The notes below the pieces were generated by a model that did no database searches, was not told where the DNA came from, and saw only the letters and a program-made list of their open reading frames with translations. A DNA stretch of 36,945 nt, taken from NCBI GenBank assembly GCA_002790195.1, contig PFUR01000064.1:1-36945 (forward strand), in the 5' to 3' direction. Both the position numbers and the translations under genes were made by a program. The DNA is from Flavobacteriales bacterium CG_4_9_14_3_um_filter_40_17 (GTDB lineage Bacteria; Bacteroidota; Bacteroidia; Flavobacteriales; Flavobacteriaceae). Positions 16,095 to 24,891 of this stretch are shown in pieces. How positions within the stretch are numbered: the first letter of the stretch is position 1; the number at the start of each line of letters is the position of its first letter.

Positions 16095-18035
16095 TTAAGC
16101 GGGTAGCGGGCTTAGGTTTTCTTCTAATCCGAAGGCTCGCTTGCCAAAAATTTGTTCGAGGTCATCTTTGAAAATTACTTCTTTTTCGATGAGTAAATCG
16201 CCCAATTTGATTAATTGTTCCTTGTGGTCTTTCATCAATTGAACGGCGCGTTGGTATTGACTTTCAATAAGATTTGAAATTTCTTTATCGATAAGTTTGG
16301 CAGTTTCTTCGCTATAAGGTTTCGTAAAAGAGTATTCGGCTTGCCCGGATGAGTCGTAATAGGTCAGGTTTCCGACTTTGTCGTTCAGCCCGTAAATGGT
16401 AACCATCGCTCGTGCTTGACGGGTGACTTTTTCCAAGTCGCTGAGTGCTCCCGTTGAAATTTCGTTAAAAACAACTTCTTCGGCGGCTCTACCGCCTAGA
16501 GTGGCACACATTTCATCAAGCATTTGGTTGGGTCTTACAATCAGCCTTTCTTCAGGTAGATACCAAGCAGCACCCAATGATTGCCCGCGTGGGACAATGG
16601 TTACTTTTACTAAGGGCGCGGCATGTTCCAACACCCAACTCGCCGTGGCATGCCCGGCTTCGTGTATGGCAATGGCTCTTTTTTCGGCGGGTGTGACTAT
16701 TTTGTTTTTCTTTTCCAATCCTCCTACGATACGGTCTATCGCGTCGAGAAAATCTTGTTTTTCTACCGATTTTTTATTTTTACGGGCGGCTATGAGTGCA
16801 GCCTCGTTGCAGACGTTGGCGATATCTGCTCCTGAAAATCCAGGGGTTTGTTTCGATAAAAATTCAAGATCGATGTTGGCGTCTTTGGTAATGGGTTTTA
16901 GGTGGACTTCAAAAATTTCTTTGCGTTCGCGAACATCTGGAAGATCTACATAGATCTGCCGGTCAAACCGTCCGGCGCGCATCAGTGCTTTGTCTAAGAT
17001 ATCCGCCCTGTTAGTAGCTGCCAAAACAATGACATTCGTATTGGTGCCGAAGCCATCCATCTCGGTAAGCAATTGATTGAGCGTATTTTCGCGTTCGTCA
17101 TTGCCACCGGAAAAGTTGTTTTTTCCTCGAGCGCGGCCAATCGCGTCAATCTCATCTATAAAGATAATGGCCGGCGATTTGTCTTTGGCTTGTTTGAACA
17201 AATCCCTTACGCGGGATGCGCCTACGCCGACAAACATTTCTACAAAATCTGAACCCGATAAGGAGAAAAAGGGTACTTTGGCTTCGCCTGCTACTGCTTT
17301 TGCCAACAATGTTTTTCCAGTTCCCGGAGGACCTACCAAAAGAGCTCCTTTTGGAATTTTTCCTCCCAACGCAGTATATTTTTCGGGATGCCTCAAAAAC
17401 TCAACGATTTCTTGGATTTCTTCTTTAGCACCTTCTAAGCCGGCAACATCTTTGAAGGAAACCTTCACATTGGTGTTTTGGTCAAAGAGTGTTGCGCGCG
17501 ATTTTCCAATGTTGAATAGTTGACCGCCCGGGCCGCCCGCTCCTCCACCGGACATTCTCCGCATGATAAAAATCCAGATTCCTATGAGCAATACAAAAGG
17601 TAAAAGTGACAAGAGCAAATCTCCCCAAATGTTACTTTCTGTTTTGTAAATTACACTGGTGTTTAGATTGTGTTCCGCTTTTGCTTTCTGAATTTGGTTC
17701 TCAAAATTTTGAAGATCTCCAAATTCGAATTCATATTGAGGTGAGTCTAACGAAGGCTCTATGATTTGATTTCCATCCTTTCGTTGGTGAATTTCCTTGC
17801 CCAAAGCTTCTTTGGTTAAGAAAACTTGCGCTTTAGATTTGTTGACAATGACTACTTTACCGATGTCTCCTTGCTCAAGAAAATTTTCAAACTGGGAAGG
17901 AGTCGTTTTAGCAACATTGTGCAATGCTCCATTGTAGTATTGCAATCCAATAAAAACCATAATCGCTATTGCGTAAATCCAATAGGCATTAAATTTGGGT
18001 TTTTTTGGGGTTTTATTGTTGTTTTCCGGTGTCAT
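16095..18035 (-). CDS. ftsH: ATP-dependent zinc metalloprotease FtsH
   Basis: FtsH is the membrane-anchored AAA+ protease that degrades misfolded and regulatory proteins at the inner membrane. The 646-residue chain has membrane segments at about 18-33 and 138-158 with a periplasmic domain between. Walker A GPPGTGKT is at 235-242, Walker B IIFIDE at 290-295, and the second region of homology runs through [19 protein letters not shown] (341-359). The zinc-binding HEAGH is at 458-462. A Gly-rich linker (GGGAGGPGG) is at 163-171. It follows rsfS by 10 bases in the same operon and is closed by an intrinsic terminator. In other bacteria FtsH controls lipid A synthesis; phospholipid genes lie just downstream here. 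Confidence 0.97.
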   Translation of the reverse strand: MTPENNNKTPKKPKFNAYWIYAIAIMVFIGLQYYNGALHNVAKTTPSQFENFLEQGDIGKVVIVNKSKAQVFLTKEALGKEIHQRKDGNQIIEPSLDSPQYEFEFGDLQNFENQIQKAKAEHNLNTSVIYKTESNIWGDLLLSLLPFVLLIGIWIFIMRRMSGGGAGGPGGQLFNIGKSRATLFDQNTNVKVSFKDVAGLEGAKEEIQEIVEFLRHPEKYTALGGKIPKGALLVGPPGTGKTLLAKAVAGEAKVPFFSLSGSDFVEMFVGVGASRVRDLFKQAKDKSPAIIFIDEIDAIGRARGKNNFSGGNDERENTLNQLLTEMDGFGTNTNVIVLAATNRADILDKALMRAGRFDRQIYVDLPDVRERKEIFEVHLKPITKDANIDLEFLSKQTPGFSGADIANVCNEAALIAARKNKKSVEKQDFLDAIDRIVGGLEKKNKIVTPAEKRAIAIHEAGHATASWVLEHAAPLVKVTIVPRGQSLGAAWYLPEERLIVRPNQMLDEMCATLGGRAAEEVVFNEISTGALSDLEKVTRQARAMVTIYGLNDKVGNLTYYDSSGQAEYSFTKPYSEETAKLIDKEISNLIESQYQRAVQLMKDHKEQLIKLGDLLIEKEVIFKDDLEQIFGKRAFGLEENLSPLPA

Positions 18036-18045
18036 TTAGCAATTT

Positions 18046-18417
18046 TTAGTTTTCAGTTTCAATTTTTGTCACTTTGGCATCTCCCCAAAGACTTTCGATG
18101 TCATAATATTCTCTGATGTGTTTTTGAAATACATGAACAACCACATCCACATAATCCATCAAAATCCATTCAGCATTGTTTGATCCCTCCACATGCCATG
18201 GCTTGTCATGCAATTCCTTGCTGACTGTTTTTTGTATTGAATTGACAATGGCATTTACCTGTGTATTGGAAGTTCCGCTGCAAACTATAAAGTAATCACA
18301 AACCGTGTTTTCTATTTCGCGCAAATCTAAAATATCAATTTCTTTCCCTTTCACCTCTTCTATTCCTTTTAGGATAGATCCTATTAGAATGTCTGTAGCT
18401 TGTTTTTTTTTAGTCAT
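18046..18417 (-). CDS. rsfS: Ribosomal silencing factor RsfS
   Basis: RsfS binds ribosomal protein uL14 and prevents subunit joining in starvation or during assembly. The 123-residue product shows the family core: EIDILDLREIENTVCDYFIVCSG (N-terminal half), SNTQVNAIV, and WILMDYVDVVVHVF. I choose the ATG at 18417. The frame is open to a TTG at 18438, but that codon overlaps a TATCTTTG -7 element (18443-18436), so the transcript would start inside the extension. The resulting MTKKKQATDILIGSI start fits the family. rsfS is the first gene of the rsfS-ftsH operon and is divergent from birA. Confidence 0.92.
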   Translation of the reverse strand: MTKKKQATDILIGSILKGIEEVKGKEIDILDLREIENTVCDYFIVCSGTSNTQVNAIVNSIQKTVSKELHDKPWHVEGSNNAEWILMDYVDVVVHVFQKHIREYYDIESLWGDAKVTKIETEN

Positions 18418-18435
18418 CAACGGTTTGTATTTATG

Positions 18436-18443
18436 CAAAGATA
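18436..18443 (-). promoter_or_regulatory. Candidate -7 element for rsfS-ftsH
   Basis: The minus strand reads TATCTTTG, a perfect TAnnTTTG match, 18 bases before the rsfS ATG. The region to the left is a run of A/T with no well-placed TTTG. Confidence 0.45.
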
Positions 18444-18539
18444 TTATTTTTTGAAAGATTCTTTTTTTTTGTTAACAAATCATTTTAAATTTAGTTGAAA
18501 ATAAATCGTTTTTTTTGGTTTCAAAAATAATTCAATCCA

Positions 18540-19271
18540 ATGCATATAATCAAACTTAGTGCCACCGATTCCACCAATTTGCATCTCAAGCGGTTGTTGC
18601 AAGAGAAAATGTTGGAAAATTTCACGGTTCTGGTCACAGACTACCAAACTGCCGGAAGAGGGCAACAGGGCAATACATGGCTTTCGGATGCTGGCAAAAA
18701 CCTCATGATGAGTGTCTTTGTAAAAGAAATAGACTTTAAAAAAAACGAATTGGCTTTTTTGAGCATGGCCGTTTCATTGTCTGTTTTTCACACGCTTAAA
18801 TATTTTGCTTTGCAAGATTTGACAATCAAATGGCCAAACGACATTTTGTCAGGCAAAATGAAGGTGGCCGGCATCCTGATTGAAAACTTATTTTACAACA
18901 ATCACAAAACAAATTCTATCATCGGCATCGGCATCAATGTCAATCAACATCAATTTGACCAATTGGCAACGGCATCTTCCATCAAAATATTAACAGGTAA
19001 ACAAAACGTTGTTGAAGAAGTGCTGGATAAGGAATTGCTTTTTTTGGAAAAATATATTTCTTTGTTTTTAAGTGGTAAAACCAAACAACTTCACGGAGAA
19101 TATGAATCTTATTTATTTCGTAAGGACAAGCCTTCTACATTTGAAGATATAGAAGGAAAACGGTTTTCTGGAATAATAAGTGGTGTTAATCCGGAAGGAA
19201 AATTGGTAATTGTGTTGGAAGATAAGGTTCAAAAACACTTCAATCAGAAAGAAATTAGATTGTTATTTTAA
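18540..19271 (+). CDS. birA: Biotin--[acetyl-CoA-carboxylase] ligase
   Basis: This cytosolic ligase activates biotin as biotinyl-AMP and transfers it to the biotin carboxyl carrier protein. The 243-residue form has no N-terminal helix-turn-helix, so it is monofunctional and not a repressor. The biotin-binding loop GRGQQGNTW is at 39-47, the KWPNDI motif at 97-102 and the catalytic region KVAGILIE at 108-115. The C-terminal SH3-like cap is at about 200-243. The ATG gives the usual start MHIIKLSATDSTN with the substrate-contacting Ser/Thr/Asn. It is divergent from rsfS with about 120 bases between. Confidence 0.94.
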   Translation: MHIIKLSATDSTNLHLKRLLQEKMLENFTVLVTDYQTAGRGQQGNTWLSDAGKNLMMSVFVKEIDFKKNELAFLSMAVSLSVFHTLKYFALQDLTIKWPNDILSGKMKVAGILIENLFYNNHKTNSIIGIGINVNQHQFDQLATASSIKILTGKQNVVEEVLDKELLFLEKYISLFLSGKTKQLHGEYESYLFRKDKPSTFEDIEGKRFSGIISGVNPEGKLVIVLEDKVQKHFNQKEIRLLF

Positions 19272-19321
19272 ACTTTTGGAAATCTGAAATAGTCCGCGTA
19301 AGAAAAAAATATTTTTTAGAC

Positions 19322-19329
19322 TACCTTTG
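19322..19329 (+). promoter_or_regulatory. Candidate -7 element for the DinB-fold gene
   Basis: TACCTTTG matches the consensus and is followed by a leader of about 100 bases before the ATG at 19435. No clear -33 element is visible. The leader is A-rich and holds no structure I can support. Confidence 0.35.
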
Positions 19330-19434
19330 CAAACAAAAAAATAGATTAAGTTTGAATTGCAGGAAGTCTTTGAAAAAAAATAACAAAGGTCTCAAACAAA
19401 TTAAAATATTACAATCATACAAACACCAACGGTA

Positions 19435-19932
19435 ATGGTCATTAGCGCAATAAATAATAATATAGAAAAAGCAAAAAAATTACTTGGTTCTATTTCAGAT
19501 GACATCTATGTGAACACTTCTGTTTCACCATACTATTCGAGTATTGGAGGCCATATCCGACATATTTTAGACGTTTTTGATTGTGCTTTGGATGGGTTTC
19601 CCGAGCAAAACATCAACTTGATTGCGCGCAAAAGAGATCCGCGTGTAGAAAACGACCGAGCGTTTGCTATTGATAAAATCGTTCAGATACAAAGAAAATT
19701 ACATCATCTAAGCGGGGTTGACTTCGATACGATTGTACCGGTTACGGATGATTTAGGTTCGGGAGCTGTTACCTTAAACTATACACTCGGTGCTATCTTG
19801 GCTCAGGCACAAAGCCATGCCATTCATCATTTTGCCATCATCGGGTATATTCTTAACGTTCTCAATGTGGAAGTGACCGACAAAACTTTCGGTTACAACC
19901 CGACCACACCCAAAAACGAAGTTGAAGCTTAA
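19435..19932 (+). CDS. DinB-fold protein (putative metal-dependent hydrolase)
   Basis: The 165-residue protein fits the DinB/YfiT four-helix fold. Conserved His residues are in place for the metal site: IGGHIRH at 37-43 (His40 or His43) on the second helix, and SHAIHHFA at 127-134 with His128 and His132 four residues apart. DinB-fold proteins often act as thiol S-transferases or hydrolases, and many have no known substrate. The gene is alone, with a long leader and its own -7 element, and about 135 bases separate it from the heme A synthase gene. I cannot assign a reaction. Confidence 0.75.
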   Translation: MVISAINNNIEKAKKLLGSISDDIYVNTSVSPYYSSIGGHIRHILDVFDCALDGFPEQNINLIARKRDPRVENDRAFAIDKIVQIQRKLHHLSGVDFDTIVPVTDDLGSGAVTLNYTLGAILAQAQSHAIHHFAIIGYILNVLNVEVTDKTFGYNPTTPKNEVEA

Positions 19933-20067
19933 TTTTTACTTACTTTCCACCAAGGATATCAGCTTCTAACAGCAAAAATATTTACTTGTTTTGCCTCAGA
20001 TTTTTGCTTCTTCCCCATTAAATTCTTTCCTTTGTGTGCCTTTTTTTGGGCATTAACAAACGGATAA

Positions 20068-21132
20068 ATGAAAAAAAATTATCGTAAACTGCTGATAACA
20101 TCCCTTGTTTTGGTCTATCTCGTTATTTTGGCGGGAGCAGTCGTCAGGATGACCGGTTCAGGAATGGGTTGCCCCGATTGGCCTAAGTGTTTTGGCTACT
20201 ACATTCCCCCTACCGAAGAATCTGTACTAATCTGGCAACCCAATCGGGCTTTTGAAAAAGGCCAAATGATTATTTACCAGGAAGCATTGTGGGCTGCAAA
20301 AAGTGATTTTACATCCGATAACAGCTTAGATTTGAATCATTTCGAGAAATATACTAAGCACGATTATGTCCTCTTCAACCCTTTTCATACCTGGACGGAA
20401 TACATCAATCGGTTGGCCGGTGCTTTGGCGGGCTTGGCCGTTTTTTTGACTGCGTTGTTTTCCTTCTTTTATTGGAAAGAAAGCAAAAGAACAGTTTTTG
20501 TCAGTTGTATGTTGGTTTTTATGATGGGTTTTCAAGCGTGGTTGGGTGCCAAGGTGGTCTATTCGGTATTGCTGCCTAATAAAATTTCCGTTCACATGCT
20601 GATGGCTCTTTTGATTGTCTCTTTTCAAATTTACTTACTCACTTTACATGGGAAGCTAAAGAATTTCTATCGGGTTTCAGCCAAAATTAAAATCGTTGCC
20701 TTGATAGCTTTGGTTTTACTTTTAAGTCAAATCCTTTTAGGAGTAAATGTTCGAAAGTTGGTAGATGAACAGATTCGTTTATCGGGCTATGAAAACAAGG
20801 GCAATTGGGTTGAAGCTCTTCAAAATACAGGGTTTTATGTGCATCGAAGCTTTTCCTTTTTGATACTCATCATCAACGGATGGCTTTACATTAAATTCAG
20901 AAAGTATAAAACCATTCCGAAAAGCATGTATGGTGTCTTGTCAATGATTTTTTTGGAAATTATAATTGGGGTATTGATTGCTTATTTCGATTTTCCGTTC
21001 TTGACTCAACCGCTTCATTTGGTGATTGCGTCGGTATTGTTTGGTTTTCAGAGCAGTTTATGGCTACAGTCAATTCAACAGGAAACGGGTTTTGATTCCC
21101 AAAAAGAATGTGTAGTTTCGCACCAATATTAA
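20068..21132 (+). CDS. ctaA: Heme A synthase (COX15/CtaA family)
   Basis: The enzyme oxidises the C8 methyl of heme O to the formyl group of heme A for cytochrome aa3-type oxidases in the inner membrane. The 354-residue protein has about eight membrane helices. The family start GAVVRMTGSGMGCPDWPKC is at 23-41, with the Cys35/Cys41 pair. Four candidate heme ligands are seen, each near a helix: His107 (FHTWTEYINRLAG), His176 (ISVHML), His259 (GFYVHRSFS) and His317 (QPLHLV). Like other long Bacteroidota forms it has a large insert between the first two helices. ctaB and the oxidase subunits are not in the window. Confidence 0.94.
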   Translation: MKKNYRKLLITSLVLVYLVILAGAVVRMTGSGMGCPDWPKCFGYYIPPTEESVLIWQPNRAFEKGQMIIYQEALWAAKSDFTSDNSLDLNHFEKYTKHDYVLFNPFHTWTEYINRLAGALAGLAVFLTALFSFFYWKESKRTVFVSCMLVFMMGFQAWLGAKVVYSVLLPNKISVHMLMALLIVSFQIYLLTLHGKLKNFYRVSAKIKIVALIALVLLLSQILLGVNVRKLVDEQIRLSGYENKGNWVEALQNTGFYVHRSFSFLILIINGWLYIKFRKYKTIPKSMYGVLSMIFLEIIIGVLIAYFDFPFLTQPLHLVIASVLFGFQSSLWLQSIQQETGFDSQKECVVSHQY

Positions 21133-21147
21133 ATTAATTTGAATCGG

Positions 21148-21660
21148 ATGATTTATAAATTCAGGATAATCTTAGACATTGAAGATGACGTGTTTAGAGA
21201 TATTGAAATCAGCAAACACGATACTTTGGAAGATTTTCAAAACGCCATAGTCCAGGCATTTGGTTTTGACGGTGGCGAAATGGCATCCTTTTATCTCAGC
21301 AATGATTCGTGGGAGCAAGGTGAAGAATACCCGCTTTTTGACGTAGGTGAATCCGAAATTCCGCTCCAATTGATGGCAGACACACAAATTGATGATGTAG
21401 TCGAAAAAGAACATGACCGACTGATTTTTATTTACGATTTTCTCAGCATGTGGACTTTTCTGGTCGAATTGATGCAGATTTCGGAGGCGGAATCTATCGT
21501 CTTATACCCGCGATTGATTTTTTCGCATGGCATCATACCTGAAGAAGCACCCGAAAAGTTTTTTGAAACGGATTTTAACGAATCTAATGAAGATTTTGAC
21601 GATTTCGGAATGGACGAAGACGACTTAGACAATCTCGATTTTGACATCAATTTGAATTAG
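21148..21660 (+). CDS. Plasmid pRiA4b ORF-3-like family protein
   Basis: The 170-residue protein begins MIYKFRIILDIEDDVFRDIEI, typical of the pRiA4b ORF-3 domain, with FQNAIVQAFGFDGGEMASFYLSND continuing the family pattern. The C-terminal 35 residues are extremely acidic (runs of Asp/Glu). The frame is open to a TTG at 21139, but the ATG at 21148 gives the family start and is 15 bases after the ctaA stop. The domain is found as a stand-alone protein in many bacteria and as a passenger in some mobile elements; its biochemical role is unknown. No transposase is present here. It is probably cotranscribed with ctaA. Confidence 0.78.
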   Translation: MIYKFRIILDIEDDVFRDIEISKHDTLEDFQNAIVQAFGFDGGEMASFYLSNDSWEQGEEYPLFDVGESEIPLQLMADTQIDDVVEKEHDRLIFIYDFLSMWTFLVELMQISEAESIVLYPRLIFSHGIIPEEAPEKFFETDFNESNEDFDDFGMDEDDLDNLDFDINLN

Positions 21661-21783
21661 TTTTACAGTTTGCCGTACAATTGCCCTCTTTTTCTGTTAG
21701 AATCTAATTTATTTGCAATATCAGTATCCTGTTTTTAGGTTCAGGCGGAAACATAAATCCCAATAAACTTACAATCTTAAAAA

Positions 21784-22842
21784 ATGATCAATCTATACAA
21801 CAGCCTTATCGAATCGTTGAGCATTCACAGGGTGGGCAACAAAAGCCGCAATGAAGATGTTTTTTTGTCTGACAAACCCCACGCTTTCAACAACGAATTG
21901 GCTCCTTTGCTCAAAGAGTTTTTTCTAAAACCCTTCCGCGAAAAAGAAGAAAATTATTTCAAATTTGACCATGCAGCAGATTTAGAGTTTCACACACTCT
22001 ATCAGTTGTGCAAAACGGTTTTTCAAACACCCGAGGCACACCATGAGGTGTCTAGAAAAATAGCGCTTCACCTCTTTGACCAATCGCAACACCCGCATAT
22101 CAAGAGCGGAGAGCTCTACGTAGCCCATTTCACCGGAATATTGGTTGACAATCAAAAAGTGGACGGTTTGGGGATTTTCAAGAGTGAGCTCAAACACGAG
22201 TTTCTTCAATTTGAAGAACGAGAAAACAACCTCAACCTGATGTTGCAGCAAGGCGTAAACCTGAGTAAATTGGACAAAGGCTGTTTGGTTTTTAACATAG
22301 AGGAAGAAGGCGGATATAAGGTGCTTTCGATAGATTCAAACCGTTACGACAGCAAATATTGGCTTGAAAACTTCTTGGCAGTCACTTCTTTGCGCGATGA
22401 TAATTTTATGACTAAGAACTATTTGAAGTTCTGCAAGAATTTTGCAAAAGATGTTGTTTTGCCTGCCGAAGACAAGAAAGAGGAGGTGATGTTTATGAAT
22501 AAATCGGTCAATTATTTTGCCAAGAACGATGCCTTTGAAGAAAGCAATTTTATCAATGAAGTCATCGATAATCCCGATTTGATCCCCGAATTTAGAAACT
22601 ATAAGGTTGATAAAGGACCCAAATACAGCATCGAAGATTTGACGGAATTTAACATTGCCAACAAAGCGGTTTCTACGGCCAGAAAGTCAATGAAAGGCAT
22701 TATCAATTTGGATACCAACATTCAAATCAAAATGGATTTTGTCAACTCCGATTCGGCCGATAAGTTTGTCGAAAAAGGTTGGGACGAAGAAAAACAAATG
22801 TATTACTATTTGGTATATTTCAACAAAGAACAGCGTAGCTGA
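21784..22842 (+). CDS. Nucleoid-associated protein, YejK/NdpA family
   Basis: The 352-residue protein matches the 37-kDa nucleoid-associated protein family. It has an N-terminal region beginning with ESLSIHRVGNKSRNED, a middle segment YVAHFTGILVDNQKVDGLGIFKSE near 112-136 and VNLSKLDKGCLVFN, which correspond to the conserved YejK core. The C-terminal part (about 260-352) is rich in charged residues. YejK binds the nucleoid in E. coli, but its role is poorly defined, and it is also seen next to phage and defence genes in some genomes. Here the neighbours are ordinary housekeeping genes, so a core role is likelier. Confidence 0.8.
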   Translation: MINLYNSLIESLSIHRVGNKSRNEDVFLSDKPHAFNNELAPLLKEFFLKPFREKEENYFKFDHAADLEFHTLYQLCKTVFQTPEAHHEVSRKIALHLFDQSQHPHIKSGELYVAHFTGILVDNQKVDGLGIFKSELKHEFLQFEERENNLNLMLQQGVNLSKLDKGCLVFNIEEEGGYKVLSIDSNRYDSKYWLENFLAVTSLRDDNFMTKNYLKFCKNFAKDVVLPAEDKKEEVMFMNKSVNYFAKNDAFEESNFINEVIDNPDLIPEFRNYKVDKGPKYSIEDLTEFNIANKAVSTARKSMKGIINLDTNIQIKMDFVNSDSADKFVEKGWDEEKQMYYYLVYFNKEQRS

Positions 22843-22894
22843 CAGGCTTGCTCATTTCGAATATTTGAAACGATGCGTATTAAAAAATAAACCT

Positions 22895-22902
22895 TAATTT
22901 TG
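22895..22902 (+). promoter_or_regulatory. Candidate -7 element for def
   Basis: TAATTTTG matches TAnnTTTG, 38 bases before the def ATG. A TTTG at 22864-22867 is 27 bases upstream, somewhat beyond the normal spacing. Confidence 0.4.
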
Positions 22903-22940
22903 CCAACGAAAAACAAAACAGAACAGAGAATTTAAGTTTT

Positions 22941-23522
22941 ATGATTTTACCTATTATAGCCTACGGAGATCCTGTACTAAAAACCAAAGGAAAAGAAATC
23001 GCACCGGATTATCCAAAACTCGAAGAGCTGATTGAGAATATGTTTGATACCATGTATAGCGCGCATGGCGTGGGTTTGGCTGCGCCACAAGTAGGTTTGC
23101 CTATCCGGTTGTTTATCGTTGATGCATCTCCTATGGCTGAAGACGAAGAGTTTGCAGAAGAAGAAATCAATCAATTAAAGGATTTCAAAAAAGTTTTTAT
23201 CAACCCCCGGATTACGGAAGAAACCGGCATCGAGTGGGATTTTAACGAAGGTTGTTTGAGCATCCCCGATATTCGAGAAGATGTAAAAAGAAAGCCAGCA
23301 CTATCCATCTCTTATGTGGATGAAAATTTTGTACCGCATATTGAGAATTATGAGGGAGTGGCTGCGCGAATCATTCAACATGAGTACGATCACATCGAAG
23401 GGGTTTTGTTTACAGACAGACTCTCACCTTTCAAAAAAAGAATCCTCAAAGGCAGGCTCACCAACATTAGCAAAGGCAACATCAAAGTTGATTATAAAAT
23501 GCGCTTTCCCCTTAAAAAATAA
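22941..23522 (+). CDS. def: Peptide deformylase
   Basis: This metalloenzyme removes the formyl group from the N-terminal methionine of new proteins. The 193-residue length fits. The three family motifs are all present: GVGLAAPQVG at 43-52, EGCLSIP at 103-109 with the metal ligand Cys105, and QHEYDHIEG at 146-154 with His147 and His151 and the catalytic Glu148. There is an acidic insertion (AEDEEFAEEE) near 66-75, which is usual in Bacteroidota sequences. It leads the unit def-DUF5606-mazG; gaps are 31 and 18 bases. Confidence 0.97.
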   Translation: MILPIIAYGDPVLKTKGKEIAPDYPKLEELIENMFDTMYSAHGVGLAAPQVGLPIRLFIVDASPMAEDEEFAEEEINQLKDFKKVFINPRITEETGIEWDFNEGCLSIPDIREDVKRKPALSISYVDENFVPHIENYEGVAARIIQHEYDHIEGVLFTDRLSPFKKRILKGRLTNISKGNIKVDYKMRFPLKK

Positions 23523-23553
23523 TTTTCTCAAATCCACTTATTTATCATTCAAA

Positions 23554-24003
23554 ATGAGCAAAAAGTTAGACGAAATATTGTCAATATCCGGACTGCCGGG
23601 CTTGTATCAATTGACGGCAAAAACAAGAGCCGGATTTATCGCAAAGTCACTGTTGACCGGCAAAACCAAAACTTTTGGCGCACGCGACCAAGTGAGTGTG
23701 CTGTCAGAAATTGCCATTTATACGATTACCGAAGAGATTCCGTTACAAGAAGTTTTTCGCGTCATTCAAACCAAGGAATCAGGCAAAACAGTTGATATGG
23801 GCATCAAAGATGACAAGAAAAAACTGATGGCTTATTTTGAAGAAATTGTACCCGAATTTGACCGCCAACGCGTCTATCCGAGCGATGCCAAAAAAGTGGT
23901 TCAGTGGTATAATATACTGACAGAAAATAATTTATTAGACTTTCAAGCAAAGGCAACAAAAAAGGAAAATAAAAAAGTTGCTTCTAAGGATGAAGAGGAA
24001 TAA
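23554..24003 (+). CDS. DUF5606 domain protein
   Basis: The 149-residue protein starts at the ATG at 23554 (MSKKLDEILSISG). The frame is open much further upstream, but that part overlaps def and is not coding. The N-terminal half has a small beta-rich pattern (GLYQLTAKTRAGFIAKSL, then ARDQVSVLSEIAIYT), and the C-terminus is Lys/Glu-rich. It matches the DUF5606 family, which I know from flavobacteria at this position between def and mazG. Its function is unknown. The constant position suggests a link to nascent protein processing, nucleotide cleaning or neither; I would not choose. Confidence 0.75.
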   Translation: MSKKLDEILSISGLPGLYQLTAKTRAGFIAKSLLTGKTKTFGARDQVSVLSEIAIYTITEEIPLQEVFRVIQTKESGKTVDMGIKDDKKKLMAYFEEIVPEFDRQRVYPSDAKKVVQWYNILTENNLLDFQAKATKKENKKVASKDEEE

Positions 24004-24021
24004 ACACTTAATGATTTCAGC

Positions 24022-24798
24022 ATGAACAATAGGATTTCCCAACTCCAATCCATCAACCGTTTGTTAGACATTATGGACGATTTGCGTGCCGGATGTCCTT
24101 GGGATAAAAAACAGACTTTTGAAAGTCTGCGCCACCTCACCATTGAAGAAACTTACGAACTTGGTGATGCCATCCTCGACAAAAATCTTGAAGAAATCAA
24201 AAAGGAATTAGGTGATTTGTTGCTGCACATTGTTTTTTATGCCAAAATAGGATCAGAAACCGATGCTTTTGACATTGGCGACGTGGCAGAGGCCATTTCC
24301 GAAAAGCTCATCCACCGCCATCCGCATATCTACGGCGATGTAAAAGCAGAAGATGAGGAAACTGTGAAAGCCAACTGGGAACAACTCAAACTAAAAGAAG
24401 GCAAAAAATCGGTGTTGGAAGGCGTGCCCAAATCGTTGCCGGCTTTGGTCAAAGCGAGCCGTATCCAAGATAAAGTACGCGCAGTTGGTTTTGATTGGGA
24501 AGAACCACATCAGGTGTTGGATAAAGTAGTGGAGGAGTTGAACGAGCTGCAAGTTGAGCTCAAAAACGACAATACAAATAAAATAGAAGCCGAGTTTGGC
24601 GATGTGCTTTTCTCCATGATTAACTACGCCCGATTCATCGGTGTCAATCCTGAAGATGCATTAGAGCGTACCAACAAAAAATTCATCAAACGATTTCAGT
24701 ATTTAGAGGCAAAAGCCAACGAAATGGGAAAATCCCTTAAAGATATAACCTTGGCAGAGATGGATGTTTATTGGAATGAAAGCAAATTGAAAGACTGA
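24022..24798 (+). CDS. mazG: Nucleoside triphosphate pyrophosphohydrolase MazG
   Basis: MazG hydrolyses NTPs or dNTPs to monophosphates and pyrophosphate, helping to clean the nucleotide pool and affecting (p)ppGpp levels in E. coli. The 258-residue protein has two MazG domains. The first has CPWDKKQTFESLR at 25-37, the metal motif EETYE at 42-46, and ELGDLL at 62-67. The second has VVEELNEL near 170-177 and EFGDVLFSMINYAR near 193-206. The start ATG is 18 bases after the DUF5606 gene. No mazEF toxin-antitoxin pair is nearby. Confidence 0.94.
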   Translation: MNNRISQLQSINRLLDIMDDLRAGCPWDKKQTFESLRHLTIEETYELGDAILDKNLEEIKKELGDLLLHIVFYAKIGSETDAFDIGDVAEAISEKLIHRHPHIYGDVKAEDEETVKANWEQLKLKEGKKSVLEGVPKSLPALVKASRIQDKVRAVGFDWEEPHQVLDKVVEELNELQVELKNDNTNKIEAEFGDVLFSMINYARFIGVNPEDALERTNKKFIKRFQYLEAKANEMGKSLKDITLAEMDVYWNESKLKD

Positions 24799-24805
24799 TT
24801 TATCG

Positions 24806-24874
24806 GTTTCACGCAAAATAAATCGCACAGAAAAAAAACTTCGTGTTCTTTGTGCCTCTGTGGTAAAACCAAAC
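24806..24874. repeat. Second copy of the dispersed intergenic repeat, possible bidirectional terminator
   Basis: The segment reads gtttcacgcaaa at 24806-24817, the exact inverse of the core in the 7944-7987 copy, followed by cttcgtgttctttgtgcctctgtgg. CACAG and CTGTG arms, and outer GGTTT and AAACC arms, allow a hairpin between the convergent mazG and DUF349 genes. Confidence 0.35.
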
Positions 24875-24891
24875 AAAATCACTTTTTTGTT

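Noticed and set aside
16423-16953. 176-codon plus-strand frame opposite ftsH
   Set aside because: It is antisense to the FtsH catalytic core and Ser/Ala-rich without a family pattern; a shadow frame.
13667-18417. A single seven-gene rsfS-ftsH-lipid operon
   Set aside because: An intrinsic terminator at 16029-16069 separates ftsH from the LUD gene.
21148-22842. A mobile element or defence island suggested by the pRiA4b ORF-3-like and YejK-like genes
   Set aside because: No transposase, integrase, terminal repeats or defence genes are seen, and both flanks are housekeeping genes.
23314-23553. Upstream extension of the DUF5606 frame into def
   Set aside because: The extension is in another frame of def, a secure gene; the ATG at 23554 gives the family start.
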